Positions 7,664-19,403 of a stretch of DNA of 64,000 bases are shown here, in pieces. The notes under the pieces are model-generated. The model did no database searches. It was not told the DNA's origin and saw only the letters and a list, made by a program, of their open reading frames with translations. Location: NCBI RefSeq assembly GCF_042650885.1, contig NZ_JBHSBU010000001.1, forward strand, positions 2,232,001-2,296,000, in the 5' to 3' direction. This DNA is from Chitinimonas_A lacunae (lineage in GTDB: Bacteria; Pseudomonadota; Gammaproteobacteria; Burkholderiales; Chitinimonadaceae). How positions within the stretch are numbered: the stretch's first letter is position 1; each line of letters begins with the position of its first letter. The translations under genes and the position numbers were made by a program.

Positions 7664-8860
7664 TCAGGCCAGCGCTTTCTCGATGCGATCGAGCGCCTTT
7701 TCCAGATTGCTCATGCTGGTGGCAAAGCTGATCCGGAAATAACCTTCGGCGCCGAAGGCCGAACCGGGCACCACGGCGACATCCTGGGCTTCGAGCAGAT
7801 AGTTGCCCAGCGCCAGATCAGTCGGTTCGGCCAGCTTTCCTTCTTCATACAGATTGCGGATCGCTTCGCGCGCATCGACAAAGGCGTAGAAGGCACCGCC
7901 GGCCGACAGGCATTTGAGGCCACGGGTGGCATTGAAGCGGCGTACCACGAACTCGTGCCGCTCGTTGAAAGCCTTGAGCATCGGGGCAAAGCATTCCTGC
8001 TGCGGGCCATTAAGCGCGGCTTCGGCCGCTACCTGGGCGATCGAGGTCGGGTTGGAGGTCGATTGCGACTGGATATTCTCCATCGCCTTGATCAGCTTCT
8101 CCGGACCTGCCGCGTAGCCGATACGCCAGCCGGTCATCGAATAGGCCTTGGAGACGCCGTTGAGCAGGATGGTCTGCGGATACAGCTCGGGGCAGGCATT
8201 GAGGATGTTGGCGAAACGGGTATCGCCCAGCATCACATGCTCATACATATCGTCCGAAGCGATCAGCACGCCCGGATGGCGTTTGAGCACTTCGCCCAGC
8301 GCCTTGAGTTCTTCGAGGCTGTAGACCGCGCCAGTCGGATTGGACGGCGAGTTGATCACCAGCATCTTGGTCTTGGGCGTAATGGCCGCTTCGAGTTGGG
8401 CCGGGCTCAGCTTATAGCCTTGCTCGATCCCGCACTCGACGATCACCGGGCGGCCTTCGGCCAGGATCACCATATCGGGGTAGGACACCCAGTACGGCGC
8501 CGGAATGATCACTTCATCGCCGGCATTGAGATAAGCCTGGCACAGATTGTAGAAGCTCTGCTTGCCGCCGACCGACACCAGGATCTGCTTGGCGGTGTAG
8601 TCGAGCCCCTGATCGCGCTTGAATTTGGCGATCACGGCATTCTTGAGGCCGGGCGTGCCCGATACCGGGGTGTATTTAGTGAAACCGTTCTGGATCGCTG
8701 CGATAGCCGCCGCCTTGATATGGTCGGGGGTATCGAAATCCGGTTCGCCAGCTGCCAGCGCGACCACATCGCGCCCTTCAGCTTTGAGACGTTGCGCCTT
8801 GGCGGTGATGGCGAGGGTGGGCGATTCCTTGATGGCTTGGACGCGATGCGAGAGTTCCAC
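7664..8860 (-). CDS. aspC: Aspartate aminotransferase, PLP-dependent class I
   Basis: This is a 398-residue fold-type I aminotransferase. The PLP-binding lysine lies in GVSKAYSMTGWRIGY (about residue 235), with NSPSNPTGAVYS and the substrate-binding Arg in GYFRISFATS near the end. The sequence resembles the I-gamma (Thermus-like) aspartate aminotransferases, which exchange aspartate/2-oxoglutarate for oxaloacetate/glutamate; some act as prephenate aminotransferases. I chose the GTG at 8860, which has AGGAG eight bases upstream; the open frame continues to 8920 but lacks a ribosome site there. Confidence 0.9.
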   Translation of the reverse strand: MELSHRVQAIKESPTLAITAKAQRLKAEGRDVVALAAGEPDFDTPDHIKAAAIAAIQNGFTKYTPVSGTPGLKNAVIAKFKRDQGLDYTAKQILVSVGGKQSFYNLCQAYLNAGDEVIIPAPYWVSYPDMVILAEGRPVIVECGIEQGYKLSPAQLEAAITPKTKMLVINSPSNPTGAVYSLEELKALGEVLKRHPGVLIASDDMYEHVMLGDTRFANILNACPELYPQTILLNGVSKAYSMTGWRIGYAAGPEKLIKAMENIQSQSTSNPTSIAQVAAEAALNGPQQECFAPMLKAFNERHEFVVRRFNATRGLKCLSAGGAFYAFVDAREAIRNLYEEGKLAEPTDLALGNYLLEAQDVAVVPGSAFGAEGYFRISFATSMSNLEKALDRIEKALA

Positions 8861-9084
8861 GGAGGCTCCTTGGGGGCGGCAGAGAAAATCTGCGCCATTA
8901 TACCCCCGTCTCGCCGGCACGGCGCTTGACTAGCGAGCGTTTGCCCAAGCCCTGACATCACCTATGGTAAGTAAGGTCGCAACGACCTCCTTGGCGGATA
9001 GCACCCCTACGTCGACTTTTCCCTTGTTGCAGATGGCAGGGTCGGCAGCGGCGTCATTCCCTTATTGCTCAGGAGGAAAACACT

Positions 9085-9393
9085 ATGGGCCCTATCGTCA
9101 AGATCCACGGCGAAACCGGACGGTTGATCGTGCTCGGTCAATTTGACGTCAATCTCTATCGCGCTTTTCGCGGCAGCTCGCAGCAATTGCTCGATAACGC
9201 GACCGTGCGGGAAATCCTGATCGACCTTGAGCAGGTACACAGCATGGACAGCTCGGCCATCGGCATGATGCTGCTGCTACAGGAGCGGGCGTCGCTATCT
9301 GACAAGTCGATGTATCTGATCAACTGCAGGGACGCGGTCCGACAGACGCTGGCAGGTAGCGGGGCGGGCCGGCATTTCAAGTTCCGCCATTGA
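9085..9393 (+). CDS. STAS-domain protein (anti-sigma factor antagonist-like)
   Basis: This 102-residue protein is a single STAS domain: IVKIHGETGRLIVLGQFDVN, LLDNATVREILIDLEQV, and the switch segment HSMDSSAIGMMLLLQ with the Ser that partner kinases phosphorylate in SpoIIAA-type proteins. A strong AGGAGG lies nine bases upstream of the ATG. No sigma factor, HPK or phosphatase neighbour is present, so its partner is elsewhere. A second STAS gene sits in the che operon at 43086. Confidence 0.85.
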   Translation: MGPIVKIHGETGRLIVLGQFDVNLYRAFRGSSQQLLDNATVREILIDLEQVHSMDSSAIGMMLLLQERASLSDKSMYLINCRDAVRQTLAGSGAGRHFKFRH

Positions 9394-9402
9394 ACCGGCA
9401 GC

Positions 9403-9429
9403 AAAACGGCCCGCAGAGCGGGCCGTTTC
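9403..9429 (+). terminator. Rho-independent terminator
   Basis: AAAACGGCCCGC, three-base loop AGA, GCGGGCCGTTT. It lies between convergent genes and can serve both directions. Confidence 0.85.
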
Positions 9430-9446
9430 GTTGGGTAGCCGGGCAA

Positions 9447-9938
9447 TCAGAACAGGAAGTTCCACACCCAGGTGCCGGCCGGGAATTCGGTGCCGTCGAC
9501 AATCACCGAGCCCGAGGAATTGACCGCGTTGACGCTGGCGCCGACCGATACATCCACGCGCAGGTTGTTGTAGGTGACGTTGAACTTCTGACCCTGGATG
9601 GTATAGGCGACCGGGCCGCCGTTATAGGTCAGCGAAGCACTCGACGTCGCGGCATCGAACTGCATGCCGAAGTTGAGCGAACCATGGGCGGTAAAGCCGC
9701 CGGCATTGGCCGGGGCGAAATTATTGAAATTCAGCGTGCCATCGATCTTCATGGCCGAGAACTGGCCGGTGCTGAAGTCGATATCGGTACAGCTATTGCC
9801 CGTCACCGACATCTGGCCCTTGCTCATCATCGAGAACAGATCGGTGGCTGGGGTGATCGGGGTGCAGATCTCCTGGGCCGATACGCCGCTGGCCAGCAGG
9901 CTCAGTCCCAGCGCGGCTGCGTAAAGCGATTTCTTCAT
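9447..9938 (-). CDS. Small secreted protein of unknown function
   Basis: This 163-residue protein has a clear Sec signal peptide (MKKSLYAAALGLSLLASGVSA, cleavage after GVSAQ). The mature part is rich in Gly, Ser, Thr and Asn with alternating polar/hydrophobic residues (GTLNFNNFAPANAGGFTAHG, SASLTYNGGPVAYTIQGQ), consistent with an all-beta protein. Two Cys at the start (ICTPI, NSCTDI) could form a disulfide. It ends in WVWNFLF; a terminal Phe is common in outer-membrane beta proteins. GGAG lies upstream of the ATG. I recognise no family. Confidence 0.7.
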   Translation of the reverse strand: MKKSLYAAALGLSLLASGVSAQEICTPITPATDLFSMMSKGQMSVTGNSCTDIDFSTGQFSAMKIDGTLNFNNFAPANAGGFTAHGSLNFGMQFDAATSSASLTYNGGPVAYTIQGQKFNVTYNNLRVDVSVGASVNAVNSSGSVIVDGTEFPAGTWVWNFLF

Positions 9939-10002
9939 GGTCGACTCCCTACACAGAAAAATGCGAATAGCCTAGCAAAACCTGACTATTCAAGCGAGCA
10001 GA

Positions 10003-12849
<2,847 letters not shown>

Positions 12850-13013
12850 AGCGGTCTCGACAAAAAGGAAACCGGGCAGTTGCGGCACAGAACCGGCGCT
12901 GACCCGGGTTGCGGTTAACGTTTGTTCACCATCATACTGCAAAAACCGGCGCTGGTCGGACTCGTGTGCCGACCGGGACAGGCAGTTGGACATCGTCGCA
13001 CAGCATATGGAGA

Positions 13014-13075
13014 TTATTTTTTATTTACTTAATAAATACAGCCACATGCCTTGCAACGATTTTACCTTTTATTTT
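13014..13075 (+). repeat. AT-rich intergenic repeat, copy I3
   Basis: This copy reads AATACAGCCACATG, core CCTTGCA (13049-13055), then ACCTTTTATTTT. It lies in the divergent uvrA/MFS intergenic region, so it may overlap their promoters. Confidence 0.5.
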
Positions 13076-13202
13076 AATTTTTTAATCGACCCACTGTCCG
13101 GCGCCCGCCACATGGGCGTGGCCGCTGCCGCCTTGCCGGGCCATGCCGGCGATGGACGGCGCAGTCTGCTAAAATCGCGCGTTTCGCTTTTCTCGGCCTG
13201 CC

Positions 13203-14567
13203 ATGTCCCCGCTCGAACTCCGTGCCAGTCTCGGCCTCTCCGGCCTTTATGCCCTGCGCATGCTGGGCATGTTTCTGGTGCTGCCGGTCTTTGCGGTCTA
13301 TGCCCGCGCCCTGCCCGGCGGCGACAACCATGCGCTGGTCGGTGTGGCGCTCGGCGCCTATGGCCTGACCCAGGCGCTGTTGCAGTTGCCGCTGGGAATG
13401 CTGTCCGACCGGATCGGCCGCAAACCGGTGATCTATCTGGGCTTGACCTTGTTCGCCCTGGGCAGCCTGCTGGCCGCCCTGGCCGACAGCCTGATCTGGA
13501 TCGCCGTCGGCCGCGCCCTCCAGGGCAGCGGTGCCATTTCCGCCGCGATCACCGCCCTGCTGGCCGATCTGACCCGCGAAGAACATCGCACCAAGGCCAT
13601 GGCGATTGTCGGCGGCACGATAGGCGCCACGTTTGCCGCCTCCCTGGTCATCGCCCCGCCGCTGGCGCAGTGGGTGGGCCTGCCCGGCATCTTCCTGCTG
13701 ACCGGTGCCCTGGCGGTGGCTGCCATGCTGGGCACCTGGCGCATCATTCCCGACCCGTCGAAAAGCAGTTTCCACTCCGACGCCGAGGCCAATCCGCAGC
13801 GCCTGCCCATGGTGCTCAAGGACCCGCAATTACTGCGCCTGAACTACGGCGTATTTGCTTTACATGCCGCCCAGATGGCGATGTTCGTCACCATGCCACT
13901 GGCGCTGACCCAGGCGGCCGGCCTGCCGGTCGACCAGCACTGGAAAGTCTATCTGCCGGTGATGGGAATGGGTTTCCTGCTGATGGTGCCCGCAGTCATC
14001 GTGGGCGAGACGCGCAATCGGCTCAAGCAGGTCTTTCTGGCGGCCGTGGCCCTGATGCTGGTGGCCCAGCTTGGCATGAGCGCTGGTGGCCTCGACAGCC
14101 TCGGACCTATCGTGCTGTGGCTCGGGCTCTATTTCGTGGCCTTCAATATCCTCGAAGCCACCCAGCCCAGCCTGATCTCCAAGCTGGCGCCGGCCGAGGC
14201 CAAGGGCACGGCCATGGGGGTCTACAACACCACCCAGTCGCTGGGCTTTTTCGTCGGCTCGGCCGGCGGCGGATGGCTGTACCACCACAGTGGCGCCAGT
14301 CCGGTCTATGCGCTGTGTGCGGTACTGATCGGCATCTGGCTGGTCCTGAGTCTTGGTCTGCGTCCACCGTTACCGGTGCGGACCATGATGTACCATATCG
14401 ACGACGACCGGCTGGGCGACGCCCCGGGTCTGGCGCGCCAGCTGGCCGCGCTCGACGGCGTCAAGGAAGCCGTGGTGATCGCCGAAGAAGGCGTGGCCTA
14501 TCTCAAGGTGATGCGCGAAGGCTGGGACGAAGCGGGCGCCCGCCAATTGCTGTTCGGCCACGCCTAG
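13203..14567 (+). CDS. MFS transporter, YajR-like, with a cytoplasmic C-terminal domain
   Basis: This 454-residue protein has 12 predicted membrane helices. The MFS motif A is LGMLSDRIGRKPVIYLG (about residue 65). After the last helix (about residue 390) comes a soluble tail of ~65 residues (TMMYHIDDDRLGDAPGLARQ, GVKEAVVIAEEGVAYLKVM) with the beta-alpha-beta look of the ferredoxin-like YAM domain of E. coli YajR. Family members are proton-driven exporters; the substrate of YajR itself is not settled. It is divergent from uvrA and followed by ssb 122 bases later. Confidence 0.85.
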   Translation: MSPLELRASLGLSGLYALRMLGMFLVLPVFAVYARALPGGDNHALVGVALGAYGLTQALLQLPLGMLSDRIGRKPVIYLGLTLFALGSLLAALADSLIWIAVGRALQGSGAISAAITALLADLTREEHRTKAMAIVGGTIGATFAASLVIAPPLAQWVGLPGIFLLTGALAVAAMLGTWRIIPDPSKSSFHSDAEANPQRLPMVLKDPQLLRLNYGVFALHAAQMAMFVTMPLALTQAAGLPVDQHWKVYLPVMGMGFLLMVPAVIVGETRNRLKQVFLAAVALMLVAQLGMSAGGLDSLGPIVLWLGLYFVAFNILEATQPSLISKLAPAEAKGTAMGVYNTTQSLGFFVGSAGGGWLYHHSGASPVYALCAVLIGIWLVLSLGLRPPLPVRTMMYHIDDDRLGDAPGLARQLAALDGVKEAVVIAEEGVAYLKVMREGWDEAGARQLLFGHA

Positions 14568-14689
14568 TCGGCCACGCCTCGTCGGCCACACCTACTTATC
14601 CAACGGGTTGCAGTGGCAACCCGTTTCCTCGAACCCTTTATCGAAGCGGGCCCCCGGCCCCTCCCCAGGATCAACGGAGAACCCCACCC

Positions 14690-15202
14690 ATGGCATCACT
14701 GAATAAAGTCCTGCTGATCGGCAACCTCGGCCGCGATCCGGAAGTGCGCTATATGCCCAATGGCGAAGCCGTCGCCAATTTCAGCATCGCCACCACGGAA
14801 AAATGGAAAGATAAAAGTTCCGGCCAAATGCAGGAAAAGACCGAGTGGCACAATATCGTGATGTATCGGCGCCTGGCTGAAATCGCCGGCCAATATCTGA
14901 AAAAAGGCAGCCAGGTCTATATCGAAGGTCGCCTACAGACCCGCAAGTGGCAGGACAAGAACACCAACCAGGACCGCTACACCACCGAAATCATCGCCGA
15001 TGAAATGAAGATGCTGGGCGGCCGTGCCGGCGGCGGCATGGGCGGCGCCGATTTCGACCAGACCCCGCGCTACGACGAAGGTCCGCGCGGCGGTAACGGC
15101 GGCGGTATGCAGCAAGGCGGCCAGGCCGCTCCGGCCCCGACCCCGCGTCAGGCAGCCCAGCCCAAGAACTTTGATGATTTCGAGGACGATATTCCGTTCT
15201 GA
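14690..15202 (+). CDS. ssb: Single-stranded DNA-binding protein
   Basis: This 170-residue protein has an N-terminal OB fold (NKVLLIGNLGRDPEVRYMPN, TEWHNIVMYRRLAEIAGQYL, GSQVYIEGRLQTRKW), a Gly/Gln-rich linker (residues ~110-155), and the acidic tip DDFEDDIPF that recruits repair and replication proteins. The ATG at 14690 has GGAG upstream. The short spacing from the MFS gene suggests some read-through, though ssb probably has its own promoter. Confidence 0.97.
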   Translation: MASLNKVLLIGNLGRDPEVRYMPNGEAVANFSIATTEKWKDKSSGQMQEKTEWHNIVMYRRLAEIAGQYLKKGSQVYIEGRLQTRKWQDKNTNQDRYTTEIIADEMKMLGGRAGGGMGGADFDQTPRYDEGPRGGNGGGMQQGGQAAPAPTPRQAAQPKNFDDFEDDIPF

Positions 15203-15209
15203 GCGCCCT

Positions 15210-15317
15210 CTGCGCATGGCCGGAAAACTCGGCATCAGCGGGTCCGGACCTGAAGGTGCGAAGGCATAGCCTCCAACGAGTTTCAGGACCGAGTCCGATT
15301 CAACCGGCAATGCGCTG
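15210..15317 (+). repeat. CTAG-type ~110-bp element, copy C
   Basis: It starts eight bases after the ssb stop. AACTCGGCATCAGCGGGTCC and CAATGCGCTG match copies B and B2 in the same orientation; the terminal CTAG has decayed to CTGC and CTGA. It shows that the family is not confined to the nfi locus. Confidence 0.65.
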
Positions 15318-15323
15318 ACGGCC

Positions 15324-15361
15324 AAAAAATCCCGGCAGAGATAAGTCTGCCGGGATTTTTT
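15324..15361 (+). terminator. Rho-independent terminator for ssb
   Basis: AAAAAATCCCGGCAGA, short loop, TCTGCCGGGATTTTTT. It can act in both directions. Confidence 0.9.
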
Positions 15362-15408
15362 ATGGCGCTTGCCCGAACCGTTCAACAACGACGGATACAG
15401 CAGCAAAA

Positions 15409-15483
15409 AACTATCCTCCAATTACAACAAGCTCAGTGCAAATACAGTCTTTGCACCGGATGCATTGAAATCGAAGGATAGTT
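15409..15483. repeat. Nested inverted repeats between ssb terminator and hemB
   Basis: Outer arms AACTATCCT (15409-15417) and AGGATAGTT (15475-15483) enclose inner arms GTGCAAA (15436-15442) and TTTGCAC (15450-15456). Any transcript across it could fold into a two-part stem of about 75 bases. It lies downstream of hemB on the minus strand and could be its 3' structure or a small RNA; I cannot tell which. Confidence 0.45.
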
Positions 15484-15520
15484 ATTTACGTCTCCTGCCT
15501 CTTCGGGGCAGTCCCCTCAC

Positions 15521-16552
15521 TCAGCGCTTCACCAGCACCTGCGCCGCATCGAGCGCGCCGTAGGTAAAGATCCCCTTGGCCCCTGCCCGCTTGAACGACA
15601 GCAGCGTTTCGAGCAGCAGCCCTTCATAGTTGGCCCACCCCGCCTCCGCCGCCATCTGCAACATGGCGTACTCGCCGCTGACCTGATAGGCAAAGATCGG
15701 CAGATGGCTGTTCTGGCTCAGGGTCAGGATCACATCGAGGAACGGGCCGCCTGGCTTGACCATCAGGATATCGGCACCTTCCTGCTCGTCGAGCCGGGCT
15801 TCGCGGATCGCTTCCTCGCGGTTGCGCACATCGAGGAAATAGGTCTTCTTGCCGTCGGGACCGGGGCCCTTGCTCAGGCCGGCGCTGCTGCGCACCGCAT
15901 CGCGGAACGGACCGTAGAACTGCGAAGCGTATTTGGCGGTATAGGAGAGGATGGAGACATGCTGATAACCCGCGCCATCGAGTGTGCGGCGGATGGCGCC
16001 GACGCGGCCGTCCATCATATCGGAGGGTGCCACCACATCGGCGCCGGCGCGGGCGTGAGCGAGCGCCATTTCAGCCAGGATGGCCACCGATTCGTCGTTG
16101 AGAATCCGGCCATCGCGCACCAGACCGTCCTGGCCGTGGCTGGTATAGCGGTCAATGGCCACATCGGTGATCACTCCGATATTGGCCTGGGCCGCCTTGA
16201 TGGCGGCAATCGCCTCGCAGGCGAGTTCGTCGGTGCGGGCATAGTCGGCATCCTCACTGCGCCGGCTCGGGTCGATCACCGGAAACAGCGCAATCGCCGG
16301 AATGCCGAGCGCCTGAGCTTCCTGTGCCACCTCGGCGAGTTCGGCGACGGTATAGCGCACCACGCCCTTCATCGAGGTTTCCCGCGCCTGGGACGGCGAC
16401 TCGCGCACGAAGACCGGCAGGATCAGATCGCGCGGGCTCAGATCGACTTCGGCCACCATATCGCGCATCCACGGGCTGGTCCGGCCCCGACGCGGCCGGA
16501 CCAGCATGGTCGAGAGGTCGGTTTGGAAAACGCTAGGGTCGAATTGGGTCAT
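15521..16552 (-). CDS. hemB: Delta-aminolevulinic acid dehydratase (porphobilinogen synthase)
   Basis: This 343-residue enzyme condenses two 5-aminolevulinate molecules to porphobilinogen in heme synthesis. The Schiff-base Lys is in ADILMVKPGGPFLDV (about residue 268), and the second Lys is in FLDVRNREEA/SYTAKYASQFYGPFRDA (about 215). The metal loop reads ITDVAIDRYTSHGQDGLV with no cysteines, so this is the Mg-dependent type seen in Pseudomonas and Neisseria rather than the Zn type. GGAAGG precedes the ATG at 16552. It is monocistronic. Confidence 0.96.
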   Translation of the reverse strand: MTQFDPSVFQTDLSTMLVRPRRGRTSPWMRDMVAEVDLSPRDLILPVFVRESPSQARETSMKGVVRYTVAELAEVAQEAQALGIPAIALFPVIDPSRRSEDADYARTDELACEAIAAIKAAQANIGVITDVAIDRYTSHGQDGLVRDGRILNDESVAILAEMALAHARAGADVVAPSDMMDGRVGAIRRTLDGAGYQHVSILSYTAKYASQFYGPFRDAVRSSAGLSKGPGPDGKKTYFLDVRNREEAIREARLDEQEGADILMVKPGGPFLDVILTLSQNSHLPIFAYQVSGEYAMLQMAAEAGWANYEGLLLETLLSFKRAGAKGIFTYGALDAAQVLVKR

Positions 16553-16774
16553 CGCAGATCCTTCCGCAGCTCGGCTGCACGAAATTAGGGGCGGGCGTGA
16601 TTGTAGCAGCTGGGACCACCACGCCGCGGCAGGTGGGCGCGTGCCTTGCTCATCGCAGCAAAGTACCGTCCTTCGTCCCGCTGCTGCACGATGACCATTG
16701 ACGCCATCTACTCGTAAAGAGACATTATTCGATTTCTGCTATTTCGAAATAAGTCGTCCGGGAGATTCCAGCCT

Positions 16775-19240
16775 ATGTTGCCCACTCATCGCCTCCTGCT
16801 CGCGCCCATTGGTGCAGCGCTGCTCGCCACCTCAGGCTTCAGCGCCGACCAGGGCTATCAGCTACCGCCGCCCGAATTGCAGGCGCTGGTCGACGCCCCG
16901 CGTACTCCCGGCTTCTCACTGGGCAGTCAGCGCACCAAGGCGATGATCATCAACCGGCCCGGCATGCCCGGTATCCGCGAAGTGGCGGCACCGGAACTCA
17001 AGCTTGCCGGCATCCGGCTCAACCCGACCATGCGGGCGATGACCCGCTACAGCTTCGGCGACCGCCTGACCCTGATCGATATTGCCAGCGGCCAGGAGCG
17101 AGTGGTCAGCGGCCTGCCGCCCAAACCGCGTATCGCCGACTATGCCTGGTCGGCCGACGAGCGCTGGTTTGCCTTCAGCCACTGGGGCGAACAGGGCGTC
17201 GAGCTGTGGCTGGTCGACACCCAAAGCGCCAGCGCCCGCCGACTGCTCCATGAGCCGCTCAACGCCACGTCGAGCGGCGGCTTTGCCTGGCTTGGCAGCA
17301 GCCATCGCCTGCTGGTGAAACTGCCGCCCAAAGGTCAGCCGCCACAGCCCCAGGCACCGACCGTGCCGACCGGCCCGAAAATCCAGGAAAGCCGTGGCGG
17401 CCCGGTATCGCAGCTGCGTACCTACCCCGATATGCTCAAGACCGCCTACGACGCCGACCTGCTCGAATGGCAGCTCGACAGCCAACTGGGCCTGGTCTCG
17501 CTCGATGGCAAGCTCGAACGTTTCGGTCCGAACGCCCGCATTATCGGCGCCCAGCCTTCGCCCGACGGCCAGCGTGTGCTGGTGACCACCCTGCATCGGC
17601 CCTATTCCACCCTGGTGCCGCTGTGGCTGTTCCCGCAGAAGGTCGAGATCTGGGATCTGGCCGGCAATAAGCAGGTCACGCTGTCCGAGCGGCCGCTGAC
17701 CGAGCGGATTCCCCCGGGCAACGATGCCGTGCTGCCCGGCCGGCGCGACTTCGGCTGGCGTGCCGATGCGCCGGCCACGGTCTACTGGGCCGAAGCGCAG
17801 GACGAAGGCGATCCGTCGCGTCCAGCCAAGATCCGCGATGCACTGTTCATGCTGGCTGCCCCGTTCACTGCCGCGCCGCAGAAACTGATCGAAGTCGGCT
17901 TCCGCTTGCAGGAAGTCGAATGGAGCAGCGGCGAGCTGGCCCTGGTGACGGAAGACTGGTGGAAGAGCCGCGATACCCGCACCTGGCGCATCCAGCCCGA
18001 TCGGCCCGCCCAGGCGCCCGAGCTGCTGGTCGAGCGCAAGCGCGAGGACCGCTATGCCGACCCGGGTCATCCGATGTTTGCCCGCAATCAATATGGTCAG
18101 CCGGTGGTGCGGCTGTCGGCCGACGGCAAATCGTTCTTCCTGAGCGGCGAAGGCGCCAGCCCCGAAGGCGACCGGCCGTTTGTCGACCGCTACGAGATCA
18201 GCAGCCATAAAACCACCCGGCTGTGGCGCTCGGAAGCGCCCCATTACGAGATCGCCGTCGCCATGGTCGACGACGAGCGCATCGTCACCAGCCGCGAGTC
18301 GAACCAGGAGCGGCCCAACTACTATCTGCGCCACCTGGGCCAGGCCAAGTCGCCGATGGCGCTGACCCGCTTCCCCCATCCGACCCCGCAGCTGGTCGGG
18401 GTGCAGAAACAGTTGCTGCGTTATAAACGCGCCGACGGGGTCGATCTGACCGGCACGCTGTATCTGCCGCCGGGCTATGAGGCCAAGCGCGATGGTCCGC
18501 TGCCTTTGCTGATGTGGGCCTATCCGCAGGAATTCAAAACCGCCCAGGCCGCCTCGCAGGTCACCGACTCGCCCTACCGCTTCAACTGGATCAGCGTGAT
18601 GGGCCCGCAAGCGATGCTGGCGCGCGGTTATGCCGTACTCGACGACCCGACCATGCCCATCATCGGCGAAGGCAATAAAGAGCCGAACGACTCCTATGTC
18701 GAACAACTGACTGCCAGCGCCAAGGCAGCCGTCGATGAAGTGGTGCGGCTGGGCGTGGCCGACCGCGACCGGATCGCCATCGGCGGCCACAGCTACGGCG
18801 CCTTCATGACCGCCAATCTGCTGGCCCATACCCGGCTGTTCCGCGCCGGCATCGCACGCTCGGGTGCCTATAACCGCACGCTGACCCCGTTTGGCTTCCA
18901 GGCCGAAGACCGCAATTTCTGGCAGGCCCAGACGACCTATCAGGTGATGTCGCCGTTCAACCATGCCGACAAGATCAAGGACCCGCTGTTGCTGATCCAT
19001 GGCGAGACCGACAGCAATCCCGGCACCTTCCCGGTGCAGAGCGAGCGCTTCTTCCAGGCTCTGCAGGGGCTGGGCGCCACGGCACGGCTGGTGATGTTGC
19101 CCAGCGAACTGCACGGCTATAACGCACGCGAGTCGGTGATGCATATGCTGTGGGAACAGGACCGCTGGCTCGATCAGTACCTCAAGCAGGCCAAGCCGCG
19201 TGAGTCCGAAACGGCCCAGCCGCCGGCCAAACCCGCTTGA
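16775..19240 (+). CDS. Secreted S9-family serine peptidase (S9D glutamyl endopeptidase-like)
   Basis: This 821-residue protein has an N-terminal signal peptide (LLLAPIGAALLATSGFSA), a long beta-propeller-like region (residues ~40-560) and a C-terminal alpha/beta hydrolase domain. The catalytic triad is visible: Ser in GGHSYGAFM (about residue 672), Asp in HGETDSNPGT (about 747) and His in SELHGYNARE (about 777). The arrangement and GLGATARLVMLPSELHGY match prolyl-oligopeptidase-like enzymes of the S9D group, which cut after Glu in short peptides. It is probably periplasmic. The gene stands alone and ends in its own terminator. Confidence 0.88.
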   Translation: MLPTHRLLLAPIGAALLATSGFSADQGYQLPPPELQALVDAPRTPGFSLGSQRTKAMIINRPGMPGIREVAAPELKLAGIRLNPTMRAMTRYSFGDRLTLIDIASGQERVVSGLPPKPRIADYAWSADERWFAFSHWGEQGVELWLVDTQSASARRLLHEPLNATSSGGFAWLGSSHRLLVKLPPKGQPPQPQAPTVPTGPKIQESRGGPVSQLRTYPDMLKTAYDADLLEWQLDSQLGLVSLDGKLERFGPNARIIGAQPSPDGQRVLVTTLHRPYSTLVPLWLFPQKVEIWDLAGNKQVTLSERPLTERIPPGNDAVLPGRRDFGWRADAPATVYWAEAQDEGDPSRPAKIRDALFMLAAPFTAAPQKLIEVGFRLQEVEWSSGELALVTEDWWKSRDTRTWRIQPDRPAQAPELLVERKREDRYADPGHPMFARNQYGQPVVRLSADGKSFFLSGEGASPEGDRPFVDRYEISSHKTTRLWRSEAPHYEIAVAMVDDERIVTSRESNQERPNYYLRHLGQAKSPMALTRFPHPTPQLVGVQKQLLRYKRADGVDLTGTLYLPPGYEAKRDGPLPLLMWAYPQEFKTAQAASQVTDSPYRFNWISVMGPQAMLARGYAVLDDPTMPIIGEGNKEPNDSYVEQLTASAKAAVDEVVRLGVADRDRIAIGGHSYGAFMTANLLAHTRLFRAGIARSGAYNRTLTPFGFQAEDRNFWQAQTTYQVMSPFNHADKIKDPLLLIHGETDSNPGTFPVQSERFFQALQGLGATARLVMLPSELHGYNARESVMHMLWEQDRWLDQYLKQAKPRESETAQPPAKPA

Positions 19241-19283
19241 GGCATTGCAGAGAATTAGGCAGATTTAGGTATTTTTTTAATAT

Positions 19284-19322
19284 ATCCCGCCTGGTGTCTA
19301 GCACACACCAGGCGGGATTTAT
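19284..19322 (+). terminator. Rho-independent terminator
   Basis: A 14-pair stem (ATCCCGCCTGGTGT at 19284-19297 with ACACCAGGCGGGAT at 19305-19318) with a seven-base loop and TTTATT after it. Confidence 0.85.
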
Positions 19323-19403
19323 TCTATTTGCAGGCTCGTCCATCGTGTCCAAGCGAGCGGGACACGACAGGCAAGCAGAAGGGGGCAAAGAGGAGGAAAG
19401 GTT

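Noticed and set aside
12850..13202. LexA box for uvrA/ssb
   Set aside because: I looked for CTGT-N8-ACAG in the divergent region and found no acceptable match.
12986..15202. 738-residue frame ending at the ssb stop
   Set aside because: Only the last 170 residues are SSB. The first part is an out-of-frame reading of the MFS gene; the ssb ATG at 14690 has its own ribosome site.
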